A DNA stretch of 64,000 nucleotides from Polyodon spathula (Eukaryota > Chordata > Actinopteri > Acipenseriformes > Polyodontidae): NCBI RefSeq assembly GCF_017654505.1, contig NC_054545.1, positions 14,489,547-14,553,546 on the forward strand, written 5' to 3'. Positions 1 to 13,059 of this stretch are shown here, in pieces (the stretch's first letter is position 1; every line of letters begins with the position of its first letter). A program made the translations under genes and the position numbers. Below the pieces are notes generated by a model. The model was not told the DNA's origin and ran no database searches. It saw only the letters and a program-made list of their open reading frames with translations.

Positions 1-1296
1 TCTAATTTTAAAGGGAAGTGAAAAGCAAGCTTTCTGTTCTGTTGGTAATTTTTTTTTTTTTTTTTTTTTTTTTTGTTATATTAAACGTTTTGGCAGCAAA
101 CTTAATTAGGAAGCCATTTTCATTTTCCGGGGTGGTGCAGTAAAAGCATAGAGAAAGATGTTTTAGACATCTCATTCAATAACTATAAACCCCTTTGTTT
201 CCTCAACATGTTGACTGTCTCTGTGACTTGTGGTAAAAGGGCATCTTCAGTGCTTCTTTTCAACTTTGGCCACACACCTTTTTCACAACAATTTAATGGT
301 CCTTAACTATAGAAGGACGTTACAAAAAAAAAAGAGAGCGAGAAACCCTTGCCTTTATCAGTTACCCGCCATTACTGAAACTCACTTGCAACGGGGAGAT
401 GCAGCTTTTCGATAATACAGAACAAAGGCATGGACTGGGTTTGCATAAGAAAAGGCAAATGATTTATATTTTCTGGTCCAACCGCTGTATATTGATTTTA
501 ATAGGCATGGAAAATTAGCTATATCATCATTTTGATTATTTTTTTTTTTAAATATTTGATTCAGTTGCATTTGTAGACTAACAATTTTGTTTTCCTTTAC
601 CCTATGTGCCATTGCATTTTTCACATGGACAGCGATTCTCAAGGTAAGAACAGTGCTGTGGTTTGTTTTAAGATCATTTTGACAGTACAGAGATGAAACT
701 ATTCAGGATCACACAACATATTTGCTTATTGTGTCATCAAGGGTATGGGCTTAGATTTAAAATAGTATCTCTTCCAATTCCAGCGATGTTTGTACATAAA
801 ATACTATTCATTTTTCTTCATGGTTTACTGTTTTTTTGATGAAATGTATTTTTATCTTAAGGTACTGTTTACCTGTTGGCAGAAGGAAATGAGCCAAAGA
901 GTTTAGACACTGCTTGATCACGCATGTATCACATATATCCGCAGGAATTCTTCAAAACACAAACCCAGTCATTTCCTTTTGCTTTTTCATTGTTTGTTCA
1001 CAAACATTTTCTGTTATCCCACTGGCACTTGCCACTGTTTTTATGAAGTAAATATGGTGTTTAATATGACCAAATGGCTATGGATTCTCCGATGCTAGAT
1101 TTTGCTGTAGTATGTGTGAAGTCATTCTATCTCCGATTTACAGTACAAGGTTTTAGTTAGACATGCTACTGGAGCAGGTAACATTTTTGGAATTATGTAC
1201 TCCAAGTTATTCATTCAAATGATCTGTTGTTAAAGTCTCAAACCCTTTCTGAGGCAACCTTAAATAACAACAAGAAATGTTTGTGACTTCATACAG
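1..1296. other. Intron of the plekhg3-like gene, no coding exon seen
   Basis: AT-rich non-coding sequence upstream of the first recognisable exon, with a poly-T run at about 49-74. Neither strand shows a frame resembling the DH or PH domains or the linker expected upstream in this family. A strong donor-like site (AAG|GTAAGA near 643) lacks a convincing exon before it. Confidence 0.6.
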
Positions 1297-1668
1297 CACG
1301 CAGACAGTGAAGGGGCGCTTCTGGCTGACAGTGGCTCCCTACAGGCCGGAGCCAGTGTCGGAACCCTGGCTTCAAGGCTAGGCGATTCTGAGGCTGAAAG
1401 GCCTAGTATGGAGGAGGATGAGGAGGAAGCAGACTATGAAGAGCTTGGCCTCAGTAAGGAATCCCTTGAGCGGCTCAACCCTAGTGACAGTGAGGTTCCT
1501 AGTCAAGGGGCCGAGCTCCCAGCTTTCAGGGCTGAGGAGGGAGAGGATGAGGAAGATGAGATACTGATGGGGGACGACCAGGTAGCAGACTTTGCCAGCT
1601 CAATGCTGGCGGCCATCTCCTGCTGGCACTATAGGGCCAGGGCTTTGCTTTCCGCTCGGTTCACAACG
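1297..1668 (+). CDS. plekhg3: plekhg3-like exon a (124 codons)
   Basis: Acceptor ATACAG|CAC and donor ACG|GTGAGG bound an open frame, phase 0 at both ends. It contains a long acidic stretch (EEDEEEADYEE, EEGEDEEDE) followed by the conserved ADFASSMLAAISCWHYRA block that follows the PH domain in this family. Confidence 0.8.
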
Positions 1669-3603
1669 GTGAGGCTCTCTGTCGCCAACAGGTTCTTTCT
1701 CTTTTTTATTTCCCCTCGCCAAGCATTCGCCCCAGCTTGCGCTCTATGCGGTTTTAACCAGCTAACCTTCAACTGGCTGAGATTGCAGAAGCTAATGGAA
1801 GTTTGCATGGAAATGTTTTGAAGAAGCATGAGTCTATTTTTTTCATTATTTTTTTTTTATCAAAAATGATGCATGGAACTAACCTGGAAAATAACAACTG
1901 TTGCTAACATTATCTTGCAGGAGCTGGGGTTTTTTTTGTTTTTTTTGGGGCGATTTGGGTGACTGCCCATTTCCCCATTGCAAGGGGATATTCTTTGCTT
2001 ATGAAAATATTGAAAGACTGTATTATGAACCATCAATTGCGAAATGATTAGCATTTGGATCAGGTTGTCAGGTACCTTACTGATGTTTGTCTCCACCAGA
2101 CATAAAACATGCAGTGTCAGTACTATGAGCATGGATGGACTCCTTGAAAGCTTTAGGAGCGGTTATCCATATTAACCGCATAGTACAAGAAGTCATTTTT
2201 GTTTGTATCCACTTGTGTTATAATGACCAGTTCTTTATTTCACGAGGAGAAAACGGTGGTCACCCTATTATGAGCTTGCATTTAATTCTTAAGTAATCAT
2301 GTTAACGTTTGCTTTGGGAATTTGATTTGTATTTAATGGTTCAAGCTTTTACAGATGAGATAAGGAACAAGAAAAAAGTACACCCTCAGAGAGATACACT
2401 TTGTAAAATAAAAACTGGAAATCCAGCTTTTTAATAAAGCTTGTGCGGCACAATGCAAAAATTCACATATTGAAGTGGGCTTTGCAGATGTGGTATCATT
2501 TACTTTGATGATACCTGATAAACAAACCAATAAACAAATCTCATGTAATACTATGTGAAATAAGCATGATAAAAACATACAACTTACTTAATAAAAAAAC
2601 GTTTAAAAATGTTATAGGATACTTTACGAGAGTTAAGACAGGATTTCTTTTTGTATATTTAAATCAAGTAGTGTCAGTTTGTTAGTGTTGAGAATAACAG
2701 CTGAAAGAGGTACTGTAATTATTTTCATTTAACATGCACCCTGTGTATAATTAGCTTGGATGATCTGTTTTCAGTTAAGGCTGCCACACACCAGACACGA
2801 CGCGATTTTTCATTGGGTTACAAGATATTTTCAGAGCAACATGACCATACACACCAGTAGCGACAGAGGCGATGCAGCAAATTTTCCAACTGCCAGATCT
2901 ATAAAATTGCTATTGACAAAACTATTATCAAGACTGGTACATATTCATTGGCATAATGTAGTAATTATAAGTGCCTTCTCCTGACAGTGTTTTAACCTGT
3001 ATGGCAATAAATCATACATACCTGGCTTATACAGTCCTTTCAAAATGAATGCCCTTATATTATTTTTCAAATTAGTATCTTTTATAATTGGGATGATCTC
3101 TCTCCATAAAGCTCTGGATATTTTTCCACGGCAAGTATTATTGTTTCCTCTCTCATTTTGAATACTGCTTCACCCTGCTGTATCACGTGCATTGAAGCTG
3201 TTCTCTGATTGGTCAGTGCCATAGTTGTCGCATGACAAATCGCAATTTATTTTTTGTCGTCTGTGGTGTGAAAGATACTTATCAAAAGTATAGGTTCTAT
3301 TTATTTTGTCTCATCGCTGCAGTTTCGCTTGTTGCAATGCGTCTGGTGGGTAGCAGCAGCTTGTAAGATACGCATGTATCATACGCCATCAAAGATACCA
3401 TAGTGATTAATAGAAGGATGTATATAACGCACACAATTTACCCCTTTTTTAAATGGGTGTTGTATTTAAAAGATTACGGTAACTGAAAGGCTATTTCGGT
3501 AGTGCTGAAGACCATACACACCATGAAACTCAACCCATCTGGTATTTGTGAAACAGTGTTTGGGGAAGTGTATAAAAAAGATATATAATGTTATATGTTA
3601 CAA

Positions 3604-3642
<39 letters not shown>

Positions 3643-6600
3643 TACTGCATACTCCATCAACGGTTTGCAATAGTCAGATGTTCAGTGGGATGTGTAACCC
3701 AGTTTGTTTCCGATTTTCAGTAGTTGGCAGCAGTTATTGTGTGAACCTCACCTAGTCAGCGGAGAAATCAGAAACATGCAGGAAATTAAGTCTCTTGTCA
3801 CTTCATACCAATGAGGAAGGAATGCCAGTTGCAATTGTGATGAAACACAAGGCTTAAAACTCATAATGCAACCCAGTGTGCATAAATAGCATGCAGTATG
3901 ATTCAGATACTTTGTATCAGGAGAACTTGGGCTGATGGATAAGTAGGGCTTTGTTTTTTGAGTTTTACTTATTTTGTTTTTCGAGTTTTCGTTTTTGATG
4001 TACTGTATGCAATTAGTGTTTTCAGTTACTTTCCAAAATGCTTGAGCGTTTGTTTTGTGTGTCAGAATATGTATAGTAACTCGACAGTACCTGCACACCT
4101 TAAGTTGTACCTTCTTTCCTTTGCTGTCTTCCACAACGAAATCCCTATGGTCACGGGCATATTCTTCCGGGGTTTTTTGTGTGGAGTCATTTTTATACAT
4201 TTCGCCACAATTCTGTTTTAAGTTCTCTGTATCTTAAATGTAATATCGCTTTAAATCCCGCTAACAAGCCTCCATCCCGATTGTAATCTCGATTTAAATC
4301 TTCAATAGAAATGTATGGGGCGGCTTTAAAGTATTCAGAACGAATTAATGATGGATACAAGTCAGAAAGGCGGGACATTGCCCAGCAGCACAGAGAAATA
4401 TATTTATTACTATTTTTGTAGTAGTTTTTTTTTTTTTTTTTTTTTTTGTGAAAAGAGTAAAAATCAACGTGAATAGATTAACCATTTCCAGTTTTTAAGG
4501 GGTTTTCCGATGTTTATTGGCTATCCACTGATTTTTATTTATTTATTTATTTATTTGTATCGGGTGTTTTATCAGTTAAAACCGAAAATCAGAAGCCCTA
4601 TGTATAACACATGAATTGGCAAAGCAGTGTATGGAAGCTATGTTGGAATTGCAAGGTTTGTTATGGTGTGTGTGTGTGTGGGGAGGCACTTTGGTTTGAA
4701 ATAACATGGAAAACTGCCTAAAGAATTTTAGATGCGCAGGAAAAGTGCCCCTTCTGTTCACGGTTTGGATATATTGAAAGAAAGCACACCCAGTTTCTCA
4801 AAGGCGTACTCCTTTCATTTTTTAGAATGGAGAAGGGCATGACCTTATTGAAGAAAATGGGTTCCAGAGACAGAATAGCCAATCTTCTGGGAAAGAGGTG
4901 CAGAAAAGGAGTGTGGAAGGTGGTTATTTAATAGAACAGGTACATTTCTTATTGTGTTGTCATAAGTTTTTTATGTTTGTTTTGTTTTTACTGCAGTACT
5001 AAATTGTTTGGCCAATCACTCTGATAGTGCCATGATAAGTACATAATATCTGTGCTTTGGCCAAATGTAATGTGTTTGGTGTTTATGGATGGTATTTCTC
5101 ATACACAAACAGAAGTGATAAATTGTTCAACTAAGAATACTTTTTTTTTTGGGGGGGGGGGGTGATCGATTTCCATAAGTCTCACGTTTTGAGCACTTCC
5201 ACTGGCTCTGTACATGACAGGTAAGACTTAGGGAATTTGTTTTAATAGCTATAACCCCTGGAGTAATATTTTTTTCACATTAACAGGAACTGATGTTAAA
5301 ATATTTAGAACCGTGCAAGCTTTTTGGCACTGATCTTCTCTCTTTTTTTTTTTTTTTTTTTTTTTTTGTTCCTTAGGCTGCAGAAGAGGTGGAGCAGATA
5401 TTCAATGAAGAGATTCATTCTGAGAGTGAAGACAGGCGTTCAGAAGAGCATTCTTCAGACTCTGAGCCTGTAATCATTGATGGACGGCCTCCTGATGCTC
5501 CGGAAGCCACTCAGCATCCAGAACCCGAAGATGACCAAACAGAGGAAAGGCAGGAAACAGCCCTGGAGTCTGTCTCGGCTGACACAGCAGAAGAACCGAA
5601 GACACTGAGCAGCGGAGAGTCTTCCGAAGACGAAGAGGAGGAAGAACCAACGACAGAGTGTGAGCCTCAGGGCATCCTCCCAACGTCCGTGCTGGATCAG
5701 GCCAGTGTGATTGCAGAGCGTTTCTTGAACAATCTCTCCAGACGGGACAGTTTGATAATGGAGGACGGCAGGTCCCTGAGCTGCCCTTCTCCAAGACTGA
5801 CCAGCAGAAGCAGCAGTATCCTGAGCCTAGACGCTATAGAAAAGGCCCAAAAACACTCCAGCACGTCGTCAGAAGCTCCAGGGATCTTAACCTCTCGAGA
5901 AGCCACAGCTCTTCAAGCCAACAGTACTCAGGAGTCCACTTCAGTATTGTCTCCAAACTCAGATAATCTTTTCGAGCTGGAAAGAACGCCACCTTACAGA
6001 CGAAGGGACTCCACTTTATCCAAGCAAGACAGGCTCCTCATTGACAAGATTAAGAGTTATTACGATCACGCAGAACACCAGGATGTCAGCTTCAGCATCA
6101 AGAGGAGGGAAAGCTTGACCTATATCCCACCGGGACTCGTTAGGAACTCTGTTTGCAGATTCAACAACATACCCAAGGACAAATTTGCCCCTGAGGAGGT
6201 TGTGAGGAACAGAATTGGTGGCTCTGCTTGTACGGTTAACAGCAGACCAGCTTCGTGGACCGTGTTTGATCTTCCGGCTATGGGTAAGAACAGTGGGCCT
6301 GAGCCCATAGCTCCAAAACTTGAGGAATCCAGTAGCCCTCAACGTAGTGAAACCGGGTCATTGAGTGCTGAAAATCATTTCCAGAATCCTGTAACGGATG
6401 AAGAATTTAAGCCATCAACAGAGATGATTAAAGTGTGGCAGCAGATGGAAAAGGAAGTCAATAGCACTCATATGGAGCATTCAAGGAAAGAGATTCCAGA
6501 GGAAGTGCATCCCTCAGGGAGACCAAGCCCACACCTGTCAAGAAAGGGGCAGGTTAGTAATGGCAGTATTGCTCCAAAGTACAACGAACCCCTCATGATA

Positions 6601-7990
6601 CTCGAAGACGACGATCTGAGCACCATCACAGAGGAGTCTTCGAACTCATCACCAGACAAAGGCTCCCCAAGGACAATGCTCTTCGGGGGAAAGCCTAGCT
6701 GGTATGGAAGTGAGGGAAACAGTGAGAGCAGTGGTGTGAGGACCTCGAGGGTGCCCACCCCGAGGATCATCCATTTGGGTTCTTGTTTTGACAACGAGAT
6801 GCAAGACATGGAACAGGTCAAGAGTAAGGTGTTCCAGCTTGCCCGGCATTTCAGTCAGAGAACAAAGACCGCTAAGCCTGTGGTGAAGCAGAGAGGCATG
6901 GACGGTGCAGGACAGCTGAAGAAAAGGAACCTATCCTCTGTGCAGGAGGAGAAGATGGAGAAAGAAAGTAAAGGTAATCAATGTTAAATCAATTTTTGAG
7001 AATCCTATTTGTCCTTTTGGTGTATGAAAAAGAAAGGCAAAATGTTATTGCTTGGAGGTCTTGTATTGCTTTATTTATATTGAATTAACGAGTTTCCTGA
7101 AGAGAACACATTATTAAACATAGTCACCATCTGAAAAAAATCTTTAAAAAATAGTGAGGGTTTTATAAAAAGGTGCTTTCATGTAGTTGTAGACTCCAGG
7201 GGCAGTATTCACAAAGCTTACTTAAGTCTAAGATCGAAAAAAGGGCTTAAGTCGCTTTTGCTGACTTTATGACTGAGTCTTAAGCCCGTTTTCACTAAAT
7301 TATTTTCTGGGGGGTCTTAACTTAGACCAGCGTTTCTGCCTCCAATAATAAGAGGCAGGGACCCGCTGGCAGCAGACTTGGCAACATGGTCTGTAAGCGC
7401 AGTACTTTTATGCCCTCGGGGGCGGGCCGTGACTGCATCACAGGCTATGCAAGCTGCATTGCTATATCTTATTAAGGTTTTGTGGTCTTTTAGGAGGTAA
7501 ATACCCATACAGTAAAATTTTCTAGATAAATCTATGCTTCTGATTTAATAGTCACTTTATTTTGTTTAGTACAAGCCATATACATTCCATATTAAAATAG
7601 TTTCAAAGATGTAACAGAATGCTGTAAAAGCCTAAAGAAGCCTATACCGTTTTTATAAATGAATATTTCATTTGATCATTGACAGACAATGTTACAAGAA
7701 GTAATACAGGGTTAGTACAGTGCACAGGTGAAGCACTCACAGAATCAATTGTCTGCTTGTCCTAAGTAACATTAGTAAAGTAGCAAAAAAAAAAAAATGT
7801 ATTTCCTTTATCAGTATATAGTGTAGCCTGCTAAGTGTTACACCATGTGGTGTTTACAAGAAACATAGTACTTTTGTATCCTGTGTTGTCCTTTGTAGCC
7901 ATTTTTTTTTCAATATTTTCCTAATAGTTTTTATATTTGTTTTATGCATAGGTTAGTTTCTTCCCAACTTTTACTCAACATTTGCCAGGC

Positions 7991-8035
<45 letters not shown>

Positions 8036-9888
8036 GTATGCCGTTCCTTCTCCCTTCTGCAACAATGCTGGTGCGCTGACTGGAATGAGTGGTGTATTGC
8101 AGGAACAGAAAACCAGAATTGTTGCAGGAGGGAGCGTGATCTGGATTCATTGCGATCCTTAGAGAATGTTTATTTTGTTTTTTTTTTCCTGACGAACGAT
8201 CCCAATTAAATGTAGAGAAACGTATTGCCCAGCTGATTTTAAAGATTTTAATTGCATATTATAGAAGTGTGCAATATGTTTTAAAATCCACTGCGATAAG
8301 AGTGTGGTCTGTAACACCTTAATGTACATGTAGCATCAGCCTAAACAAAGAGGAAGTGTATATAGAAGTCAGTGCTCCAAACAGGGCATTCAAGAGGAGA
8401 AGGCTTCTAATTTCCCTACATCTGAAGTAGCTAGATCCTCAATAAGCAAGATATACTTTGTTGTTCCTAACCTTTTGAAGTGCTTCCCTTGATTTAAAGA
8501 AATTATAATTTTTAAATCTCTCCTGGCGCTTTGATTGTTCATTTGTTGTAAACATGCATAGAGTCAAAACACAATCATTTGCAATATCTCGCTGGCCTGT
8601 ATTTATAAATAATTGTTGCCAGGTTCTTTCGTGAACATCAGTGTTTGTTTAATCGGCTTCTGAGGACATCATGAATGACAAGCCCAAGAAAAATTTAGCC
8701 AGGACTGGAATCCCCTTGCGACTCTAACTTAATAATCCATTTGTTTTCCTCCAAGGTCTGAAAAAACACAGGCAGTATTGTTAATAACCATAAATAGGTT
8801 TAAACATAACCGGGCTTAGCAATGACATTTTCATACATTACATATAACTGCCAAAGTCTGTTACTACAGAAAGTTTTCTGAGTAACCTATTTAACTGTTT
8901 TGCAGGAAAACCAAACCTGACCCTGTCCTTTCCTGTGTACGACAAAGTAATTCTCCAAGAGCTAAGCCCATCACCACAGCACAAGTCTCCAGCACAGCAG
9001 TGCCCAAGTCCTGTCCACACTGCTGGCTCCTCTGTGAGTCCCAGAGTTCTGTCCCCAAGCAGACCCTGTTCCAAGAGCCCCCTCAGCCCTGTTCAGTCAG
9101 AGAGCTTTCACTGGCCTGACGTCCAGGAGCTGAGGTCCAAATACGGCAAGAAAGAAACCAGAAGTGGGCAGTCCAAGCTTCTTTCAGTGGCCAGGAGCTG
9201 TTCTGTCCCTGAAAAGATGCTGGAATTTCCAGAAGGGAGAAGCTCAAATTTTAACTCCACAGTGAACACTCAGTTTGGTGTCCGCGGCAGAACAGCTTCC
9301 ACCAGCACCGCTGAACACCGGACCTCCAAGGCTCTTCAGCCGGACAAGGCAGAGGGCCTTAGCCATCCCCAGATCTGCAGGACTGGTTCCTTAGATCAGA
9401 GGATAAGCGGACATCATTTGGATGGCTTTAAGAACCTCAAAAATGAAGACAACTTAAAAAATATGTTTTATGTTTCTGGGGAGACCACCTTGCCCAGTGA
9501 GCAAAAGGTCATAGTTATGGAGAAAGTACTGGAGCAGAACATTGATGTTGATGTTGTAGAGACAGGGGAGGACCTCGAGGACGATGACAGCTTTGTGCAA
9601 ATCCGATCTCCAACCACTAGGGAGAAGATCTCCATCAGGGCGGTCACTGAGAGGTGCAAGGCCTACCAGGAGTCTGAAGAGTACCGGCAAAGAGAGGACG
9701 GTGACAAGCCCGACCAGGGGACAATGAAAGGAAAGGCTAAAGAACAAGACAGGCCAGCCTTCTCAAATGACCAAAATGTTGAGTACAGAAGAGGTTCTGT
9801 ACCAGCAGCAAAAAAGACTGACATTAACCAACAAAGCTTGGTGAAAAACTTGAGAGAGAAATTTCAAAATTTAAGCTCAAATACCTAG
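1297..9888 (+). CDS. plekhg3: PLEKHG3-like Rho guanine-nucleotide exchange factor, C-terminal 1021 residues
   Basis: Four exons (1297-1668, 4826-4939, 5377-6973, 8906-9888) join in one open frame with intron phases 0, 0 and 1, giving 1021 residues and a TAG stop at 9886-9888. Visible family signatures are CWHYRARALL in the first exon, the block KRRESLTYIPPGLVRNSV near 6100, and the C-terminal blocks VQIRSPTTREKIS, RCKAYQESEEYRQRE and NLREKFQNLSS. These belong to the PLEKHG1/2/3 group, where a DH-PH module (upstream of this window) activates Rho-family GTPases at actin structures. The remainder is acidic and Ser/Pro-rich, probably disordered. The paralogue choice, PLEKHG3 rather than PLEKHG1, rests on the KHAGSAGALL-like start of exon 1 as remembered and on linkage to other human chromosome 14 genes. 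It is not proven. Confidence 0.85.
2780..3359. mobile_element. Non-autonomous DNA transposon with 17-bp terminal inverted repeats
   Basis: The left end, GCTGCCACACACCAGAC, matches the reverse complement of the right end (3343-3359) at 15 of 17 positions. The interior carries no transposase frame. No clear target-site duplication was found, so the superfamily is uncertain. Confidence 0.5.
3606..3638. repeat. (AT)n microsatellite
   Basis: Uninterrupted alternating AT tract of about 32 bases within the intron. Confidence 0.9.
3748..4378 (-). pseudogene. Broken open reading frame of unknown family
   Basis: Reading the minus strand from 4378, one frame gives about 61 residues (starting MSRLSDLYPSLIRSEYFKAA, with ISIEDLNRDYNRDGG further on) and meets a stop near 4196. 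The adjacent frame continues from 4200 with MYKNDSTQKTPEEYARDHRD and a CRYC motif near 4090. The amino-acid texture is protein-like up to about 4085, then turns low-complexity. The two segments read as one protein split by a one-base frameshift. I do not recognise the family; a transposase or other transposon-encoded protein is the most likely source. A CAG|GTACTG donor-like site near 4094 could mark an exon end. Confidence 0.4.
4826..4939 (+). CDS. plekhg3: plekhg3-like exon b (38 codons)
   Basis: TTTTTTAG|AATGGAG acceptor and AACAG|GTACAT donor, phase 0 at both ends. It encodes NGEGHDLIEENGFQRQ and a further 22 residues with no known domain. It is placed by splice signals and frame continuity with its neighbours. 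Confidence 0.7.
5377..6973 (+). CDS. plekhg3: plekhg3-like exon c, large central exon
   Basis: A T-rich tract and CCTTAG acceptor precede GCTGCAGAAG; the donor is AAAG|GTAATC, leaving phase 1. It encodes about 532 residues: an acidic N-terminal part (EDEEEEEP), a Ser-rich segment, and the conserved block around 6040-6180 (LLIDKIKSYYDHAEHQD, then KRRESLTYIPPGLVRNSV). A NSRPASWTVFDLP stretch follows near 6237. Low-complexity Ser/Glu sequence makes up most of the rest. Confidence 0.88.
6974..8905 (+). other. Intron, no coding sequence seen
   Basis: Contains a 41-base poly-T tract (7991-8031) and sequence around 7199-7470 beginning GGGGCAGTATTCACAAAGC, which resembles the end of a fish DNA-transposon MITE. 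I could not define a matching second end. Confidence 0.5.
7991..8031. repeat. Poly-T homopolymer
   Basis: About 41 consecutive T. It creates artificial poly-phenylalanine frames that are not genes. Confidence 0.9.
8906..9888 (+). CDS. plekhg3: plekhg3-like terminal coding exon
   Basis: Acceptor TTTTGCAG|GAAAACC continues the phase-1 frame from 6973 (K-E-S-K-G-K-P-N). It ends with ...NLREKFQNLSSNT and TAG at 9886-9888. The last 110 residues hold the most conserved C-terminal blocks of the family (VQIRSPTTREKIS and RCKAYQESEEYRQRE); the first part is Pro/Ser-rich. Confidence 0.88.
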
Positions 9889-11385
9889 ACATGTTTTTTT
9901 TTTTTTTAATTCATTTTTTTTTTTTTAAGTCTTGTATTTTTTTTAAAAGCACTGAAATCTATACTTAAATGCCAAAAACACTGATTTCTTGTCCACAATT
10001 TTTTATAGTGGCATGTAAGACAGATGTTTTAAAGATTTTTTTTTCCAGATTTTTGTTTCTGTTATAAATGTATGATGATGATAGATATTTTTTTTATACA
10101 TTTTGTAGTATATTGAAGCGAAGAGAAGGTGAATCCCTGCACTAGAAGCAAAACAGAAAGTAAATTCTTTAGTAAAATACCACTTCACAGATAGCTTCTT
10201 TACATTGAACTGCCATGGTTTGCTGAGCCAACTGTGCTTTCCGTTGTGTTCAGAAAGTTTTCAGCTGAACGGTGAAAAGGGCTCGCTTAATCTAATTCAC
10301 ATCTCTTTACTTGGTTAGTATCGATGTCTGTGCTCTTTTGCTGTCAGGTTCTATGAAGCAGAAATTTTTGCTGCTTTCACAGCTACAAGATTTAAAAAAT
10401 ACAAACTGCAAAGAATTATTTTCTTGTATTTTTATTTCAAATGCCTGTGAGGCCTTCAGTATAAGGGACTTTCACTTTAAAGAAAGTATTAACTGATCAG
10501 CTGGAGTTAATAGTAATATATCTCTGAAGAGACAGTGTAATCTACTTCAACATACCTTTCGGGGTGATTCTCAGTACAACACATATAAAATTGGAATGGA
10601 ATTGGATGATGGCCAATCATAACAGCCCAGTATGGAGCTTTTTGAATGCATTGAATTGAATAATTTTGTTTTAAAATGGGTTAGGTGGACCAATAATGAC
10701 TGTAGTATATATTATGATAAAATATTTGTCTAGCTTTCTGGACAAAACTGTAACTGAACTGCCAAAAAATGAACCTACATATATAGATCATTGGCCAGCC
10801 TGACATCAATACAACTATTTAAAAAAAAAAAAAACAATTATGTAAATTGATTTAAATCATGCATTTTGTGGCACCTTAGGTAATTTTCCCTTTTTTTTTT
10901 TTTTGTTTCTGAAGGCAAACAATGAATGTGCATCACCCCAACCACCTAAAAAATGTCAATACATATAATCTATTGGTCATGGACATGTGTCCACAATATA
11001 ACGTAGGTCAATGCAAATATTTTTTGCATCGAAATGGATTTCCTTTGTTGTGTGACTCTCGGTTCCCTAACCTGACTGTAACCTTTTTAAATGGCACCTT
11101 CATGTAGGAGGTTAACATAATGAAAATTTGCCCAGAAGACATATTAATCAACCCGTACACATAAGAGTTGGTGGTATAAGTTACTGGCTGTATTTAAGTA
11201 CCGGTTAACAGATCTGAAATTCTCTTCAATGAAAGCCAAGCATTCCATCAATGCAGAATCTGAACATGGGAACTAATCTCGATCTACTATTTTCCTTTTA
11301 TTTATTTTTCTCGTGTAAATGATATAAAGATATTCCTGTCTTTCTATAAATACAGTATATATTATCCAGTTTAAAACGCACTGTA

Positions 11386-11391
11386 AATAAA
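11386..11391 (+). other. Candidate poly(A) signal of the plekhg3-like gene
   Basis: AATAAA about 1.5 kb after the stop, followed within 40 bases by GT/T-rich sequence (GTGTTGTC, then TTTGTTTTTC). Other A/T-rich hexamers exist nearby, so this is only the best-looking candidate. Confidence 0.3.
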
Positions 11392-12924
11392 TGTGTTGTC
11401 ATGTTATGCATTCCACATTAAAATCAATGTACATATTTGTTTTTCTTGCCTCTGTAAGCACTATACACAATGCCATACTTACCTGTAATTGGGTTTCTGC
11501 AGGTTGAGATTCATCAGAATAGGCAAGAAAGAATTTCTTATCCAATATCTGTGTTTCTATGACTAGCATCCAAGGTAACCCTGAACATTGTCACTAGACT
11601 ATGAACCTTTTTGAATATCCTTTTATGACTGCAAAACTACACTGAGCCTCAAAAGAAACTTATCCCAATTATAACACAATTATTTTCGACTAAATGTTTT
11701 TGGTTTCTTTTTAATCACTTGATCATTCATCCTTGGCCATGACATGCTTGAGTGACTATGACTGAAGCATGTGCACTTAATCACATAATTTTAACTTGGT
11801 TGCTTCCACTAACATTTATTTAGATTCTTGCCTAATGTCCTGCTGAAAAGCTGCATAAACACAGCTCAGTTTTGTATTTAATACACCAATACATATTTGT
11901 GACTTTAAAGACAATGGCACTGGTTACAGCCGCATATGGTTCCAACAGCTTCCTCTCTCTTAATTCCTAATTATATCAGCTTGTGCAAAACTAGTTTAGA
12001 CCCCTACTAATGTGAATTGAGACAGATTGAAACCCTCTGCCTCCAGAGTTGGTAAACTAGCTTACTGCTCTACCTTGAAAACTGCACTCTGAAACCTTGC
12101 ATTCATTCTGGTCCATCCCCAAAAAAGTGTAGATTAACCTCCTATTAGGTTTGCAAAGTAGTCATCTTCTGACTGATTTCATTTTTGGTATACATATAAA
12201 CGAGATATGCTGTAGTTTTCACTTTGTAGCACAGGTTTATATTGAACTACAAGTAAGCTGAACTGCCCAAGAAGAATGCGTCTAGACCCGACAAATGGAA
12301 ACACACCTGCAGTGTTGCTTTCACATTCACCATGTTTGTGAGCTAGACCAAGTCATTTCTTTAATTCTAGTTGTCTGTTCTCATATTACTAACCCAGACC
12401 TCTGTTTTTAAAGATGGCCAGTTTGCAATGAGCTTAAGGTGCATACTAATGAGAAAGCAAGGTAATGTCACACTAGAAGCATTATACAAATAATTATAAA
12501 CCAAACTAATGTACATTGATTTGTGCTGAAGGTAAATTAAAAATGTAACCAAAGGTTGGAAACATGCACCATATTAAATGAGATCTACAGTAGAATCACA
12601 CAAAATATGAGCAGATGGTTTATACATTAGCTTACAGTATGAAGTTGTAGTTGTGAAAGTATAATTAATTATAAATAGAGCACCACGTGGTTCAAATCTG
12701 TTTGCCAAAAAATTGTCAAAGCTGATGCATGTGATCACATTTTTTGTAAATTTCTGTCAGATTCCAAAACAGCAGCAATATATCTCCACTACAATACACT
12801 GATTCAAGAAATTGATCACTGTCAATATCCCTGTTCCGGTAGTATGACTGGCTATGGATAAGAATAATTTGACAATGCCACCACATGCATTTTAGCTAAA
12901 CTTGTATTCCCTTTTTAAGAGAGT

Positions 12925-12981
12925 AGCTAAATTACTGATTATTCATATAATAGATTTGATTGGTCAATCAGTGTGTGTGTG

Positions 12982-13059
<78 letters not shown>

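Larger units (their letters stand above)
1669..4825 (+). other. Intron with transposon remnants
   Basis: No exon of the host gene is seen. The interval contains a 580-bp element with 17-bp terminal inverted repeats (2780-3359), an AT microsatellite (3606-3638), a broken minus-strand open reading frame of unknown origin (3748-4378), poly-T (about 4426-4447) and an ATTT repeat near 4536-4555. Confidence 0.6.

Noticed and set aside
600..645. Possible extra plekhg3 exon ending at AAG|GTAAGA near 643
   Set aside because: The only acceptors nearby give an 11-base exon or one with a stop; no family motif is encoded.
5474..6849. Minus-strand open frames of 60-117 codons
   Set aside because: Shadows of the large plekhg3 exon with no family resemblance.
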